A stretch of DNA of 64,000 bases from Meloidogyne chitwoodi. Taxonomy: Eukaryota; Nematoda; Chromadorea; Rhabditida; Meloidogynidae. The notes under the pieces were generated by a model. The model ran no database searches. It saw only the letters and a list, made by a program, of their open reading frames with translations, and was not told the DNA's origin. Made by a program: the position numbers and the translations under genes. The stretch spans positions 620,001-684,000 of the forward strand of contig JACZZP010000004.1 of NCBI GenBank assembly GCA_015183035.1. Reading direction: 5' to 3'. Each line of letters begins with the position of its first letter. Position 1 is the stretch's first letter. Positions 23,317-34,698 of the stretch are shown here, in pieces.

Positions 23317-23604
23317 GTAGTAATACCTTTAAAAAATTAATAAAAAATTAGATTAATAAAAAATTTATACTAATCTAAATTTAAATAATATATTTAACAA
23401 AATATTTCTAATAATAGAGTAATAAATCATTAAGATAAATAAACATCCTTTTATAATTAATAAAAAATGAAGATAATTTAACTTTAATTAGAGCTAATTC
23501 AACTAACAATAAGAATATTTAAAATAATTTTTAGATAATTTATATATCAGGCTATCCATTTATGTAATTTTACGGTTAAATTAGTATATTTATTTTATGA
23601 GGAT

Positions 23605-24583
23605 TTAGTTAGTTTCAATATCATCATCACTATTATCTGTAAATCCATTATAGTCTTTATAACGAAATGATTCTGTAAAAATATTTTAATTATTTAAATA
23701 CACATTTATCTTAATTATGAACGAAACGGATTTAAAATTTATTAAATAATGAAAAAACCTTGTCTAACATGAAATGAATGTTCTGGCTGAACCTGATTAT
23801 GTTGAGCATTGTGACCTTGTCCTAAAAAATAATAAAAAAATAAAACAAAAAAAAGGTTATTAAATTAAACATGGATTAATTTAATAATGCTAAAAATTAA
23901 GTAAAAATAAAAAGAAAACCTTGCACATAAATCCGTTGTCGCCGAGGAACAATTTGGCCATCAGTTCGAAAATCATCATAATTAATTCTATGATTTTGGT
24001 TATGTCCTGAAAAATAAAAAAGATAAAGAATAATAATTAATTTGTTTTATGGAAAATTATTCTCTGAGCAAAATAATCGGAGAATTCCTCTACGAAAATT
24101 CAGCTTTATAGGAGCATAGTTTTTAAAAATTCCGAAACAGGACAACGCGGGAATGTTATTTTTCTAGTTTATAATTGCATATTACAATCTATTTACCATT
24201 ATATCCATCAACTGGCGGGTTGCCAGTTCCCTGATTTAATACTCGTTGATTGTTTTGTTGATGAAGTATATTTTGTTGATGATTATGAACATTACCCTGA
24301 TTTTGATTTCGACGGCCAGGAATTGAACGATTATTTAAAGTAGAATTATTTTCACTAGCGTTTGAAGGTCCTTGTCCATTTTGTCCTTTAAGAATTAAAA
24401 TATTTAAAATTAAATAAAAAAATTAATTTTACTAAGCAGATAATCAAGGGCTGCTATTCGTGCTTCTTCTCCCGATCCTCCAAATACTTTTCTCCATGGA
24501 AATTTTTCATTACTTGAAGCATTACAAATATAGAAGACAAAAGTCAAAATAAATAGGATAAATAAATTATATGGAGTTTTCAT
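23605..24583 (-). CDS. small secreted N/Q-rich protein
   Basis: Five exons on the minus strand (24583-24433, 24385-24197, 24006-23920, 23821-23759, 23672-23605), all GT-AG, give 185 residues. Residues 1-22 form a signal peptide (LFILFILTFVFYICNAS). A short conserved-looking block, FPWRKVFGGSGEEARIAALD, follows. The rest is dominated by Gln, Asn and His, with SIPGRR and RQRR basic sites, and ends in an acidic tail (DNSDDDIE). The basic sites leave a peptide-precursor role open, but no repeated peptide is visible. Unknown family. It faces the nlp-17-like gene tail to tail. Confidence 0.65.
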
Positions 24584-25452
24584 TTTTTCTAAATTTTTAA
24601 TTAATTTTATTTAAGTATTTCTTAAATTAATTTTTTTTTTAAATAAAAATTTGGGAATGATAGAATATATTAGACGAGAAGAAAATATAAAGACATAAGT
24701 AATTATTGACTCTGTGTTAAATCGAATTTTCCCTAAAAAAATTAAAAAAAAAGATTAAAATACATTTTTAAAATTAAAACACAATCTTTCATAAAAGTGT
24801 ATGGCGCACATCGATTCAGTGTCGCAGTTTTAGAGTGACCATTTATTTTTGGCCATAACTTTTTTATTTCTTAAAAGAATCTGAACAATTCTTATGTTGA
24901 TATTAAGCTTTCAATAATCTATTTATTTTTATAAATTGAACAGATCCAATCAGATCATTCAGAAGAATTACGGCATTATACATAAATATGGAAAATCGCC
25001 ATGTTCTTATTTTTTCCATATAACTTTTTTTAGAATAAACTGTTCTGATCGGTCCAATCAGTGAAAAGAATCCACTTTTAAAACTCTTTCAAATGACATA
25101 AAAACTGTTTGAAATGCTTTAAAATAAAAAAAGTTATGCTGTCTACTCTGAAACGGCCGATTCTGAATTGCTATTTTGTATTTATAAAATGCCCTTATCT
25201 TTTATTTGATGTTTGATTTCCAAAAGAGAAATAAAAAATATATATTGACGCTATGTAAAATCGGCTTTTCCTTTGAGTGTTTAAAAAAGGCATTAAAGTA
25301 CTAATTTAAAATTAAAACACAATCTATTATCAATATTTTATTTAATTTTAGATTTTTATTTTTTCTACTAATATTTATTATTTTTCAAAGTCTAAGTTTT
25401 TTTTAAAGAATTTTCTTCAAAAAAATTTTTATGCCCTTATAAATAGAAAATC
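24584..25452. other. intergenic between secreted-protein gene and TRIM
   Basis: The upstream region of the 23605-24583 gene. It contains a moderately complex stretch (24790-25160) with repeated AACTTTTTT and CCATAACTTTTTT motifs but no reading frame or clean inverted repeat that I can support. Confidence 0.4.
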
Positions 25453-26083
25453 TATTATGTTCGTATGTTGCGGAAAAATGTGGATGGGAGATGGAATCGA
25501 ACCATCGTGGAATGAGCCCAAACCAGAGCACAACCGACTGTGCCACCATCCAACCCTCTAATAGTTCATTTTTATTCACTCATATACTTTTTCAAGTATA
25601 CGGACATAACACTCCTTTCACCTTTATGAAATCAAGCGTCCTCGCTTGTTGCTTGTCTTCTATAACAATCACTGAACTAAAGTTTGGAGAGCACACACAG
25701 AAACAAACCCTTTTTCGTGGAATTATGCCGCGCCTCTCGCGTCTTATGCATTTTCTCTAGCCCATCACACCTCAGGCTTAATTTTATTCCCGCACACAGC
25801 TCAGGACATTTCCACAGGGTCTTCTCCTCATTTCGCAACAGTGAAAGCTTGTCAAATCATCGCAACATTTGAAGGTTCGCTGATCTCCTCTCAGGCTATG
25901 CCTGAGCGGGTCGTGGCACCATTATTGTATTCGTGTGTTGCGGAAAAATGTGTGGATGGGAGATGGAATCGAACCATCGTGGAATGAGCCCAAACCAGAG
26001 CACAACCGACTGTGCCACCATCCAACCCCCTAATAGTTCATTTTTATTCACTCATATACTTTTTCAAGTATACGGACATAACA
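25453..26083 (-). mobile_element. TRIM: miniature LTR retrotransposon, complete
   Basis: Two direct repeats, 25453-25611 and 25923-26083, are nearly identical and act as LTRs. Read on the minus strand they begin TGTTATGTCCGTATAC and end CAATA. One base after the 5' LTR comes TGGTGCCACGACC, a classic tRNA primer-binding site; just before the 3' LTR is AAGGTGAAAGGAG, a polypurine tract. The 5-bp target duplication AAATC flanks both sides exactly. The interior of about 310 bp codes for nothing. Each LTR carries TGGCACAGTCGG and GGTTCGATTCC, textbook Pol III A and B boxes at tRNA-like spacing. Open frames across it are not genes. Confidence 0.85.
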
Positions 26084-26465
26084 AAATCCTTTAGTAGAAT
26101 TACCTTTTTCTCGATTTATTATTTTCATTAAGTTACAATATAAAAAGTAAAATAAATATAAATGCTTTTATATTATATTCAAAATCCATCAAAAATAAAA
26201 ATATATAAAAAGTAGGGGCCGTCCATTTGATTGGGGCTGCACTCTAATAAAAAGGATTGCACCGAAAAGACTGAAATTAAAAAATTTCGGAATTTTTAAA
26301 TTTCTCGAGAATATTTTTTTTTTGAATTTTTGTCAGTGAAATCCCATAAATATATAGAGAATTAACGAAAGGTTCGGTCAGTTTTTTACAGAAAAAACCG
26401 ATCAAGCCGAATTAATTTTTTTCAAATAAGAGATCATCTCTTTTTTATTTTATTTTTTCAATTGT

Positions 26466-29400
26466 TTAAACACAAGTTTCTGATTTTTGACTAATTCTTC
26501 CACACAATTCAGGCATAGAATCACCAATTTGTTGTTGAACACGTTCAAATCTTTCATTTTGTCTAGAATAATATTGTGAACGTGTTTTTGGTGTTGGTTG
26601 TTGATTTAATTGTTCTTGGGCAAATATTTGATGATCAAATTCTGTTGAGCTTTAAATAATAAAAAATAATATGATCTTTAATATTAAATTTAAAAATAAA
26701 ATCCTAAAATTATAAAAAATAAATGTTTTGTCCTAAAGGTAAAAATTGACATTTTGCCACTAAAACACATCATCAGTTAAAAAAAAGTATTTCTTTGAAG
26801 AAAAACCAAGCTCAAGTTTAGGGTGAAAAACTTAAAAGAGTAAATGGCATTTACAGTATTTTCAGTAGCGGAAAAATTTTTTCTACGTTGACTGACGATG
26901 TGTAAAGTGGCAAAATGTCAATTTTTCCCTAAAGGACAAATTTATCTTATTTTTGTTTTGTAAAGTAGAGGAATCCTATTTTTTACTATATATTTATACC
27001 CAACAATTATCAAGAAAAAAATTTTTATTTACGATTCATGTCGGAGAGAAGCAGATTTTCCTGGCGGAAGATAATATTGTTGTTTTGTGGCCTTTGAAAT
27101 ATTATAATTATGTGATGGAATAGCACCAGAATTAAGTGAAAGAGATCCTTGAGGTGTTTCTTGTCCCATATAATCAAAATTTTGTATAGCAGAGGAAGAA
27201 CCAGGGCGAGAATTAATTTGTAAGGGTGGCGGTGGTGCTTGACGTAAAAGTGGGCGAGTTTGATCAGAAGGATTTGTTGATCTAATAATTAATTTTTAAT
27301 TTAAAGAGAATTTTCTGTGAGTTTTAAAGATGAGAATTTTTAAAAATAATTGATATGGATTATTTATTTTATTGACCTTGAATGTATCTAGTATCTAAAC
27401 TCCAGAAAAAATAAAGTTTTCTTTTTTGACCGGATTCAGGCTTTTATTTTGTTTATTACCCAAGTATTATTTTCGGTATTGACTAGATCAACATATATCG
27501 GAAATTTTTGAAAAAATTGGAATTTTTTAAAATTTACTGAAAATACAAGACAAAATAAAACTAATTTTGAGTAATTAAAAAGAAATAAGAAAATTAAATA
27601 TAATTGATTTAAAAAATAAAAACCTTCCAATTCCAGTTAAATTATTTTTTGATGAATAAATTGAAGAAGAATTTCCATGATTAAGTGGAGAATTTTTAGA
27701 AGAAAATGCAAAACTAATTTAAAAAAATAAATTAAATTAAAATAAATTAATTTAATAAACTAACAAAGTAGCCATCATTGCAATAAGAAAAGCAATAAAA
27801 TGGAAAAAACAAGCACCCATTTGTAAAAAGAAAGCTAAACCAACACGTTGCTTTTTAAAATAAATTTAAAAATAAATTAATTAAATAAAACTTCATATGT
27901 CCCAACAATTCCTTTAACAAAACGATTATCAGCACGATGTGAAAAGAAAAAAAATACTCCCTCAGCTACTGAAGAAAGAAAAGCTGAAAAAAATAATTAT
28001 TTTTTAATTTTGTAAAAATTATTGGGGGGTTTGGATTCCAATTAATTTGTTTAAAAATATTACTATAATATTTTCTTACTAGTTAATAAAATTGTTGTTG
28101 TAAAAATTAAAGTTAATGAAGGAATAGCACAACTACAAGCACCTAAACATATTGAACAAAAACTTGTTATTAATCCAATTATCTTCAATTAAAATAATAT
28201 TTAAATATTTTTAATTAATTAATACAAGCATTATAATTGTTGCTGTATGCCAACCATAAAATTTATGTCTGTTTACTTCACCGACGGGTGAATTATCATC
28301 TTCTATATCAAAAGTCCCGGAATACCTAAAATTTAATAACTTATTTAAAAATGTAAAGGTAAAAATGTCCAGTTGATGTCCTACCTGTCCGCAAAGAGAA
28401 TTCGCTCTTTTCTTTCCTTCTCTTGCATTTTTGGCGTTAGGAGAAGTGCACGCTTATTTTTCCTTCTCCGCTATAATATGCCTTTTTGCACTTGGAAAGA
28501 AAGGGATAAAATAATTAAAATTAATTAATAATAAAGTGAAAATATATCTATTTTAAAAGTGACCAAATATTAATAATCAAAGAACATAAATTTGGACAAC
28601 ATTCTAAAATATATTTGTAGAAGATCAGATGGATAACAACCTTTTAGGGATTATAATGAAGGATAAAAACCAGTAAAAGGACAAATATTTCGGTAATTCA
28701 GTTTCTGTAATATGTCTCATCTGACGGCAATTCTGAATCTTAATCACTTTATTATTAATTAATTTTAATTATTTTATCCCTTTCTTTCCAAGTGCAAAAG
28801 GCATATTATAGCGGAGAAGGAAAAATAAGCGTGCACTTCTCCTAATGCCAAAAATGCAAGAGAAGAAAAGAAAAGAGCGAATTCTCTTTGCGGAATGGTA
28901 GGCATTCAACTGGATATTTACCAAATGTAAATATAGTAAAGAATTAAATTAGTTAACTCATTTTACAAAAAAACCTTGATATTTAATTAAAAATTTAGCT
29001 AAACGATACTTTAGCTTACAAAAATAAAGCAAACAGCCATACGTATAGAATCCAAACTTTATTATTATTTAAATTTGTATTTTAAATAAAAAGAATAATA
29101 ATAATTATTATTAAACAGATATAAATATAATAAACGAAAGTAAATTTTTAACCGACTGGATCTTCAAAATTTCTGTAATGCCTAATTATGTTCTATTCTT
29201 TCGCTCAAATAAAAATTAAATATCTAGGTACAAACTGATCTTCCTCTATTCATTTTGGTGCTTCCATTTGGATTTTTTTTTATTAAAAAGCGATTGACTA
29301 ACTTTAAAATAAGCTAGTTTTTAGTCGGTTAAAAATGTTTGTAAAATTTTAGGTATTTTTTAATTTGGTTAATTAGTGTTTTGATATTTCTTATAAATAA

Positions 29401-32063
29401 TATAAATTATTTAATTTCAAAGTATTATAAATTAAATATTTAATTATTTAGAACAGAACTTCGACTTTTTGTGCAGATTATATTTTTGGAAGCTAATAAA
29501 TAATTATTTAGCTAAAATCGAGTAGGACAAGCTAAATTTTATGTAAATGATTTGATAGGCTTTTGTACAAAAAATATAAAATTACAAAGTGAACTAACTT
29601 TTTTTGTAATTTTTCCTTGTTAGGTCGAACCTTCCTAAACGTTTTTGGATTTATAGGAATATTCTAAAAAAATTAATTGATTTGCCCTAATACTTATTTT
29701 ATTATTAGATCATAAAGAAGAGATTAGAATAAAACGATATTTATAAAAATAAATTATATTTTAATTTGAATGTGGCCAAAAATGTTAGAAATAAAAATAA
29801 CGAACAATTTTTGGCCAAAGTATTTTTTAATAAACATAGATTAAATTATTGCATAATAAGCAGTGCTTGGAAATTTCAATTTTGCTCGTACTTCGTACCA
29901 GTATCAATTTTTCCCTCGTACTCGTACTCGTACCTCGTACTGTCTTTATTTTTTCCTCGTATTCGTACTCGTACCTCGTACCAGTCTTATTTTTCCCCTC
30001 GTACTCGTACCTCGTACTTTCCTTATATTTTTTTCTTGCGTTTTGGGTAAATTTTCATAAAGTTAGTTTTTTTATAGCGCCGCAGGCGAAAATTTTGAAA
30101 CATTATTGCACTTAGTAGCCAAAAATTCATCATTTTCAGCGCTGCAGGCAAAAATTTTTAAAATTTTTAAACATCTGTTGCCAAAAATTGCACTTTTTTA
30201 GTGCCGTAGGAGAAAATTTCTGATTTAATTTTGCTTCTAAAATTTTTAAAACAGAAATGACTCTAGCAGCAATTAATAACTCAAAATTCCTTTCCCTTAT
30301 TAAAGAATTCGAACCTCAACCAATTTACTAAAACAGACTAAAACACTAACCACTAAACCATAGATGCATACTTAGAAAAATTAAGTAAATTACATATATA
30401 TAAACATTCCTTTTCTTTTCTCGCTTGTAAAAATAAACTGAGGGAAGAGGAATGGAGTGAAAATTTTATTTCCGCATGGAAAAGAAAGAAAGAAATTTGG
30501 CGAAAATTTAAACCTTAAGTACGAGAGTACGAGCTCGTACTTATGCCTCGTACCTCGTATTTTAGTCATTTTTTTCCCTCGTACTCGTACTCGTACTTCG
30601 TACTGCTTTTATTTTTTGCTCGTACTCGTACTTCGTACCAAAGTACGAGTACGAGGACGAGTACGAGTACGAATTTTGGTACGAGCTTCCAAGCACTGAT
30701 AATAAGCTATAATTTACATTTTTATTAATTTTAAATTGAATAATATAAATTATTCAATTTATAAATAAAATATAAACAATTCATTATTGCTAAAATAAAT
30801 TAATTCCTTTGGAATAATTGTATTTTTGGAAGCTGAATACTTTGTATTTAGCTAAAATCAGGAAAATTTTAATTTAATATTTTTTTCCAAAACAGATGGA
30901 ATTCCTAATGGATCATAAAGTTAACTTTAGAATGGACAAACTTCCAACAAGAATTCCCCACAATCATTAAATCATTTAAACTTTAATTAATTATCGAGAA
31001 TTTTACATTTAAAGAGAGACTTTGTATAATAAAAGTTTTTAGCAAGCAAAAAATTAAATTATTAATTTCATTTTTATGAATAATATAAATTATTTAATTT
31101 ATTATAAATTAAATATTTTATTATTTAGTAAGTAGATTGAAAATGTTGGGATGTTATGTATTATTTTTGTAAGCTAAATGTTTTGGCTAAAATTGAATAG
31201 AGCATAATTTAAATTTTATGACGGTATGCTTTTGTTCAAATAAAATTACTAAATAATCTGCAAAATGAGAGTTACCAAAATTAATTTTGGCTCTAATAAA
31301 GAATATAATAATACAAAAAAACGATTAGACATATAAGAAAATATTTTAGATTTTTAGCCTGCAAAAATGAGTGAGTCTACTAATTAATTAATTTTTATGA
31401 ATAATACAAATTAGTTAATTTATAAATTAATATAAATAAATATCTTCATTATTATGAAGATCGATAGTAAAGCTTTCAGGATAACCGTATTTTTGTAAGC
31501 TAATGCTTTGCATTAAGCTAAAAGTTTTGGAAATCTAGAGTTATTTTTTCTTTTATAGAAAGTGGTTGTTGAATATTTAATTGACTTTTCATAGTATTAG
31601 GTTAAGATTAATGCAAATTTTTAATGAAAATTAATTCTCAAAACTCTTAAATTTAATTAATTTTAAAATTAAATATAATTATTTTAAATTAAATTAAAAC
31701 AAAAATTCACTTGCTTGTCATAATCGAATTTGTAAACACAATGAAGAGGTTCCGTCTCTGTTAAATATCTTAAAAAATATTAAAAAAATTAAATTATAAT
31801 ATTTAAATTTAAAAAACCTTCTTAACAAAACTCCAGTAACATCACGAATGTGTCTAATACAATCTAACCAAAGGCCGTGTTCATGGACTGAATTATATTC
31901 TTGTAAATTAACTACCTAAATTTAAAAAATTATTAAAAATATCTAATTTTAAAATAACCTGCCAAGAAGGACTTAATAAAGCTGCAATTGAAAGACCCAT
32001 TCCAATAATTGTGAATATTATAGCACTTGTAATAATTGAAGTTCTCAAAGGTGATGATGTCAT
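26466..32063 (-). CDS. claudin-like four-transmembrane protein
   Basis: Ten exons (32063-31959, 31915-31818, 31768-31711, 28339-28226, 28182-28080, 27983-27892, 27850-27765, 27713-27624, 27281-27033, 26649-26466) sum to 1179 nt, giving 392 residues with all phases closed. TM1 is in exon 1 (SIITSAIIFTIIGMGLSIAA). The first extracellular loop has SWQ and HGLWLDC, the W-GLW-C signature of the PMP22/claudin superfamily, with a later Cys in LHCVY. TM2 to TM4 follow in exons 4-7. The C-terminal 190 residues are a long Ser/Pro/Gln-rich cytoplasmic tail. Such proteins act at cell junctions or as channel subunits in nematodes (CLC, VAB-9, NSY-4); which one this is I cannot tell. Exon 4 was started at 28339 because the AG at 28326 breaks the frame. 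Intron 3 is 3.4 kb and holds several elements. Confidence 0.8.
26727..26940. repeat. fold-back MITE in the claudin-like gene
   Basis: TTGTCCTAAAGG, ATTGACATTTTGCCAC at the left face GTGGCAAAATGTCAAT, CCTAAAGGACAA at the right. The central parts pair through ACACATC/GATGTGT. It lies in the last intron. Confidence 0.75.
28359..28922. repeat. long fold-back element, arms about 170 bp
   Basis: The left arm (GGTAAAAATGTCCAGTTGA, CCGCAAAGAGAATTCGCTCT, AGTGCACGCTTATTTTTCC) is matched inverted by the right arm up to TCAACTGGATATTTACC. The loop is about 200 bp. A single end of the same type (GGTAAATGTCCATTTGATG) is present near 3593, so this is a family. It sits beside exon 4 of the claudin-like gene. 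Confidence 0.8.
28994..29025 (-). ncRNA. Sm-site/hairpin locus 13
   Basis: Minus strand ATTTTTG, then AGCTAAAGTATCGTTTAGCT, with AGCTAAA/TTTAGCT pairing. The upstream AT-rich motif near 29110 is degenerate. It lies in the large intron of the claudin-like gene, in sense with it. Confidence 0.38.
29482..29516 (+). ncRNA. Sm-site/hairpin locus 14
   Basis: ATTTTTGG, then AGCTAATAAATAATTATTTAGCT, pairing over at least 8 bp. AATATAAATTATTTAATTT at 29398 is 84 nt upstream, a match to the best form of the motif. Confidence 0.42.
29861..30698. mobile_element. 838-bp hAT-like non-autonomous element
   Basis: Ends CAGTGCTTGGAA and TTCCAAGCACTG are perfect 12-bp inverted repeats. The 8-bp flanks ATAATAAG (29853-29860 and 30699-30706) are identical. 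Both outer parts are tracts of CTCGTACTCGTAC-type repeats in inverted orientation. The centre carries three copies of the GCCGCAGGCGAAAATTTT repeat. There is no transposase. It lies in intron 3 of the claudin-like gene; the frames across it are repeat artefacts. Confidence 0.85.
30822..30856 (+). ncRNA. Sm-site/hairpin locus 15
   Basis: ATTTTTGG, then AGCTGAATACTTTGTATTTAGCT, with AGCT and AATAC/GTATT pairing. AATATAAATTATTCAATTT is 80 nt upstream. It starts about 120 bp beyond the 838-bp hAT-like element. Confidence 0.42.
31163..31190 (+). ncRNA. Sm-site/hairpin locus 16
   Basis: ATTTTTG, then AGCTAAATGTTTTGGCT with a shorter stem including a G-T pair. AATATAAATTATTTAATTT at 31082 is 81 nt upstream. 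Confidence 0.4.
31489..31522 (+). ncRNA. Sm-site/hairpin locus 17
   Basis: ATTTTTG, then AGCTAATGCTTTGCATTAAGCT, with AATGC/GCATT and AGCT/AGCT pairing. AATACAAATTAGTTAATTT at 31403 is 86 nt upstream. Last of the cluster in the claudin-like gene's large intron. Confidence 0.42.
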
Positions 32064-34172
32064 TTTAATAGAATATTTAATTCTAATTTATTTAAAAAAT
32101 ATTTTATTAATCTAAATAGTTTATTTTTATAAAAAAATTAAAAAGCGGTTTAAGGCATTATATAAATGAATATAAAAATAAAAATCAAAGTGTTCATCAC
32201 TGACTAATATTTTTTAAAATTTAGGCCAAATTAGTGTGTTTAATTTTATTTTTAAATTTCTGAAGATCAGAAAAATTTTTTTTTAAATAAATTAATATAA
32301 CGAGCAATAAATAAATTTATGAAAAACAAAGAAAGAATAAATATTAAATAAATACCTATATGTGTAAAATAAAATTAATTTTAATTTAATAATTTTTTAT
32401 TTTAGTTAAATAAAATTTAAAAATAAATAAATTAGTGAAAAAATAAAAGAAGAAAAAAATTGTTGAGCTTATTTTGAGCATCTAAATAAATTTATTTTAT
32501 ATTTTAGAGAGTAGTGGTTGTTGTGAGCGATGCATGAAAAGAGCCATCATCATCACAATCCGTCACCCCCCTTCAATCTGACAGTCTGTTTTGACTGACA
32601 GAAAAGAGATCAATAAATACCCATAAACGTAAAAAAAGTAAAGAAAATAAAAAAGGTTTTTAGGTTTAATTTTAAAAAAAAGAAAGAATTCATTAAAATA
32701 AGGAATATTAAATTTAATTTTAAAATTAATAAAAGTTGAGAAGTACAAAACTCTCTTGAATTAATTAAAATTAATTAGTAAAATTATTTTTTATATTTTT
32801 TTTTATAAAAATTAATTAAAAAACAAAGACAAACTGTAGTTAATATAGCTTAAAAAAGTGGAATGGAAATGTTAAGGATCCTTTTTCAGTTGGACAAAGA
32901 AAAGAAAAATTTTAAAAATTATATTAAAAAACAGTGAAAGTATTTTATTGAAAAAAATAATTTTCTCAAAAAAAAATTCTCTTTTTTTTAATTGGAGAAT
33001 GTTGAAAAATGGATGAGTCAATTTTTTGATGACTCATAAAAAGTAGTAACGAGTTCGCGCGTGTTTTATTATTTTTTTAATTGGGTTGACGACTAAAAAA
33101 TATATTTTATTAACAATTTTATGGAAGATTGAGATATTGAAAATATTTTTTTGAAAAAAGTGAATAATTGAAAGAAATTTATATAAATTTAATTTTCAGT
33201 ATTTTTATGAAAAATTTTAATATAAATTTTATTGAAATTTATATAGCAAAAAATAAAAATTAAAGCAAAATATTCTAACTAATTTGAATATTTATAAATC
33301 TAAAAAATATTTAATAAATTAATCAATATATTTTTTTAATATATAATATTTCTTTAAATTTTTTAATTAATACCTAAAATTTCTCATTTTCAACACACCT
33401 TGTCTATTGTCTTCTTTTTTTAATTTTTGTAAGCCATTATTAATGGCTAAAAATTATAATTTTTAATTAAAACAAACGATTTTGACCCATTGGGTTTGCC
33501 ATGCTGCGAAGATTGTGTCTTTTACAATAAAATTAATGTTTTATAAAAAAGTTATTTATTTATTTTGAAAAATTAAATATATTAAAATTAGGAAATGATT
33601 AAAAAATGACAAAAATTTTTAGGAATGGCAAAGAGCAATTTTTAAATAGACAAACAATTCAATTTTATTTGATTAAAATTGGTAAAAAGTTGTTAAAAAA
33701 TGTGATTTTATAAATATATTAAAGAGAAATGTTCGAAAATTTGAATTTAAAATTAAATATCAAAAAATTAATATTTTTCCTTTTTTCAATTATTATAATT
33801 ATTTTTTAAATAATTTCTGAAGAAAAGAGAGTTTTAAATTTAAGACTGTTATTTAATTCTTTTGTCGATAAATAAAGAATAAAGGCTACCATGGAAATAA
33901 ATAGTTGGGGGTTTATTTATTTATTTGTTTCAACAATTATGTAAATATTTATTTATTTAAATATTATTTTTGTTTTGTTTAAAAAGAATATTTAAATTTA
34001 AAAAATAAATAAATTAATTAAAATGTTTTTTTAATTCCTAAATTAATTAAAGGATAAGAGGATTTTTAGGGAAAATATTTTTTATTATACTATTTATTAT
34101 TTAAATTAATTTAAAAAATAATTTGTATTTTTCTAAGATTTGAAAATGAACTTTTAATTGTCTTTACAAAAT
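32064..34172. other. intergenic upstream of the claudin-like gene
   Basis: AT-rich with no supported gene. It should contain the claudin-like promoter (first few hundred bases). A CCATCATCATCACAATCCGTC tract and a CTGTCAGTCAAAACAGACTGTCAG-like dyad near 32540-32600 are the only complex sequence. Hairpin locus 18 is at 33422. Confidence 0.4.
33422..33453 (+). ncRNA. Sm-site/hairpin locus 18
   Basis: AATTTTTG, then AGCCATTATTAATGGCT, a perfect 8-bp stem. AATATTTCTTTAAATTTTTT lies 77 nt upstream. Intergenic, upstream of the GH5 gene's 3' end. Confidence 0.42.
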
Positions 34173-34256
34173 TGTTATGTTCGTATAATTGAAAAATATG
34201 AAAAATGAACTATCAGAGGATTGACCATCCAATCTTTCCACAACATCTGAACAATA
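34173..34256 (+). mobile_element. solo LTR of the TRIM family, internally deleted
   Basis: TGTTATGTTCGTATA, then AAAAATGAACTATCAGAGGA, ACCATCCAATC, CCACAACAT and the end ACAATA reproduce the LTR of 25453-26083 without its tRNA-like middle. Identical 5-mers AAAAT flank it at 34168-34172 and 34257-34261, as for LTR integration. Confidence 0.75.
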
Positions 34257-34698
34257 AAAATAATTATAAAAAATTGCGGACAAAATTTGACGAATTTTTT
34301 TGTCAAAACGGAAAAATAACTAAATTAATTAAATATACTAACAGGCTAAATATTAAAAAAATTTTGAAGAATTTTACCTAAAATCTAATGGACTAATTTT
34401 TACACAAATCCTTATAGTGGATAAATAGGTCAGTGGAAAATTGTCATTTTTATGACTAAACATCCACCCTTTACTTTAATCAAATTTAAACATTTTTATA
34501 TAATTTTATTTACTAAATCTTTTAAATATTTTACAGGCAGAAAATGAATATTACTAATTAATACATCATATCATTTAATTAAAATTATTATTTAAATCTA
34601 ACTAAACTCTTTAATTTTATTTTTCTTCTCTTAGAAATGAAAAATTCTTTTTTCATCCAGAACAATTTATACCTAAAAAATATATATTTAATTAAATT

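Noticed and set aside
25460..26050. Two tRNA genes on the minus strand
   Set aside because: A and B boxes are good, but the acceptor and anticodon stems do not pair well and both copies lie inside LTRs; treated as tRNA-like parts of the TRIM.
28325..28326. Exon 4 of the claudin-like gene starting at 28325
   Set aside because: It shifts the frame to an early stop; starting at 28339 closes all phases.
29766..30728. Arg/Ser/Tyr-rich ORFs
   Set aside because: Translations of the TCGTAC tracts in the hAT-like element.
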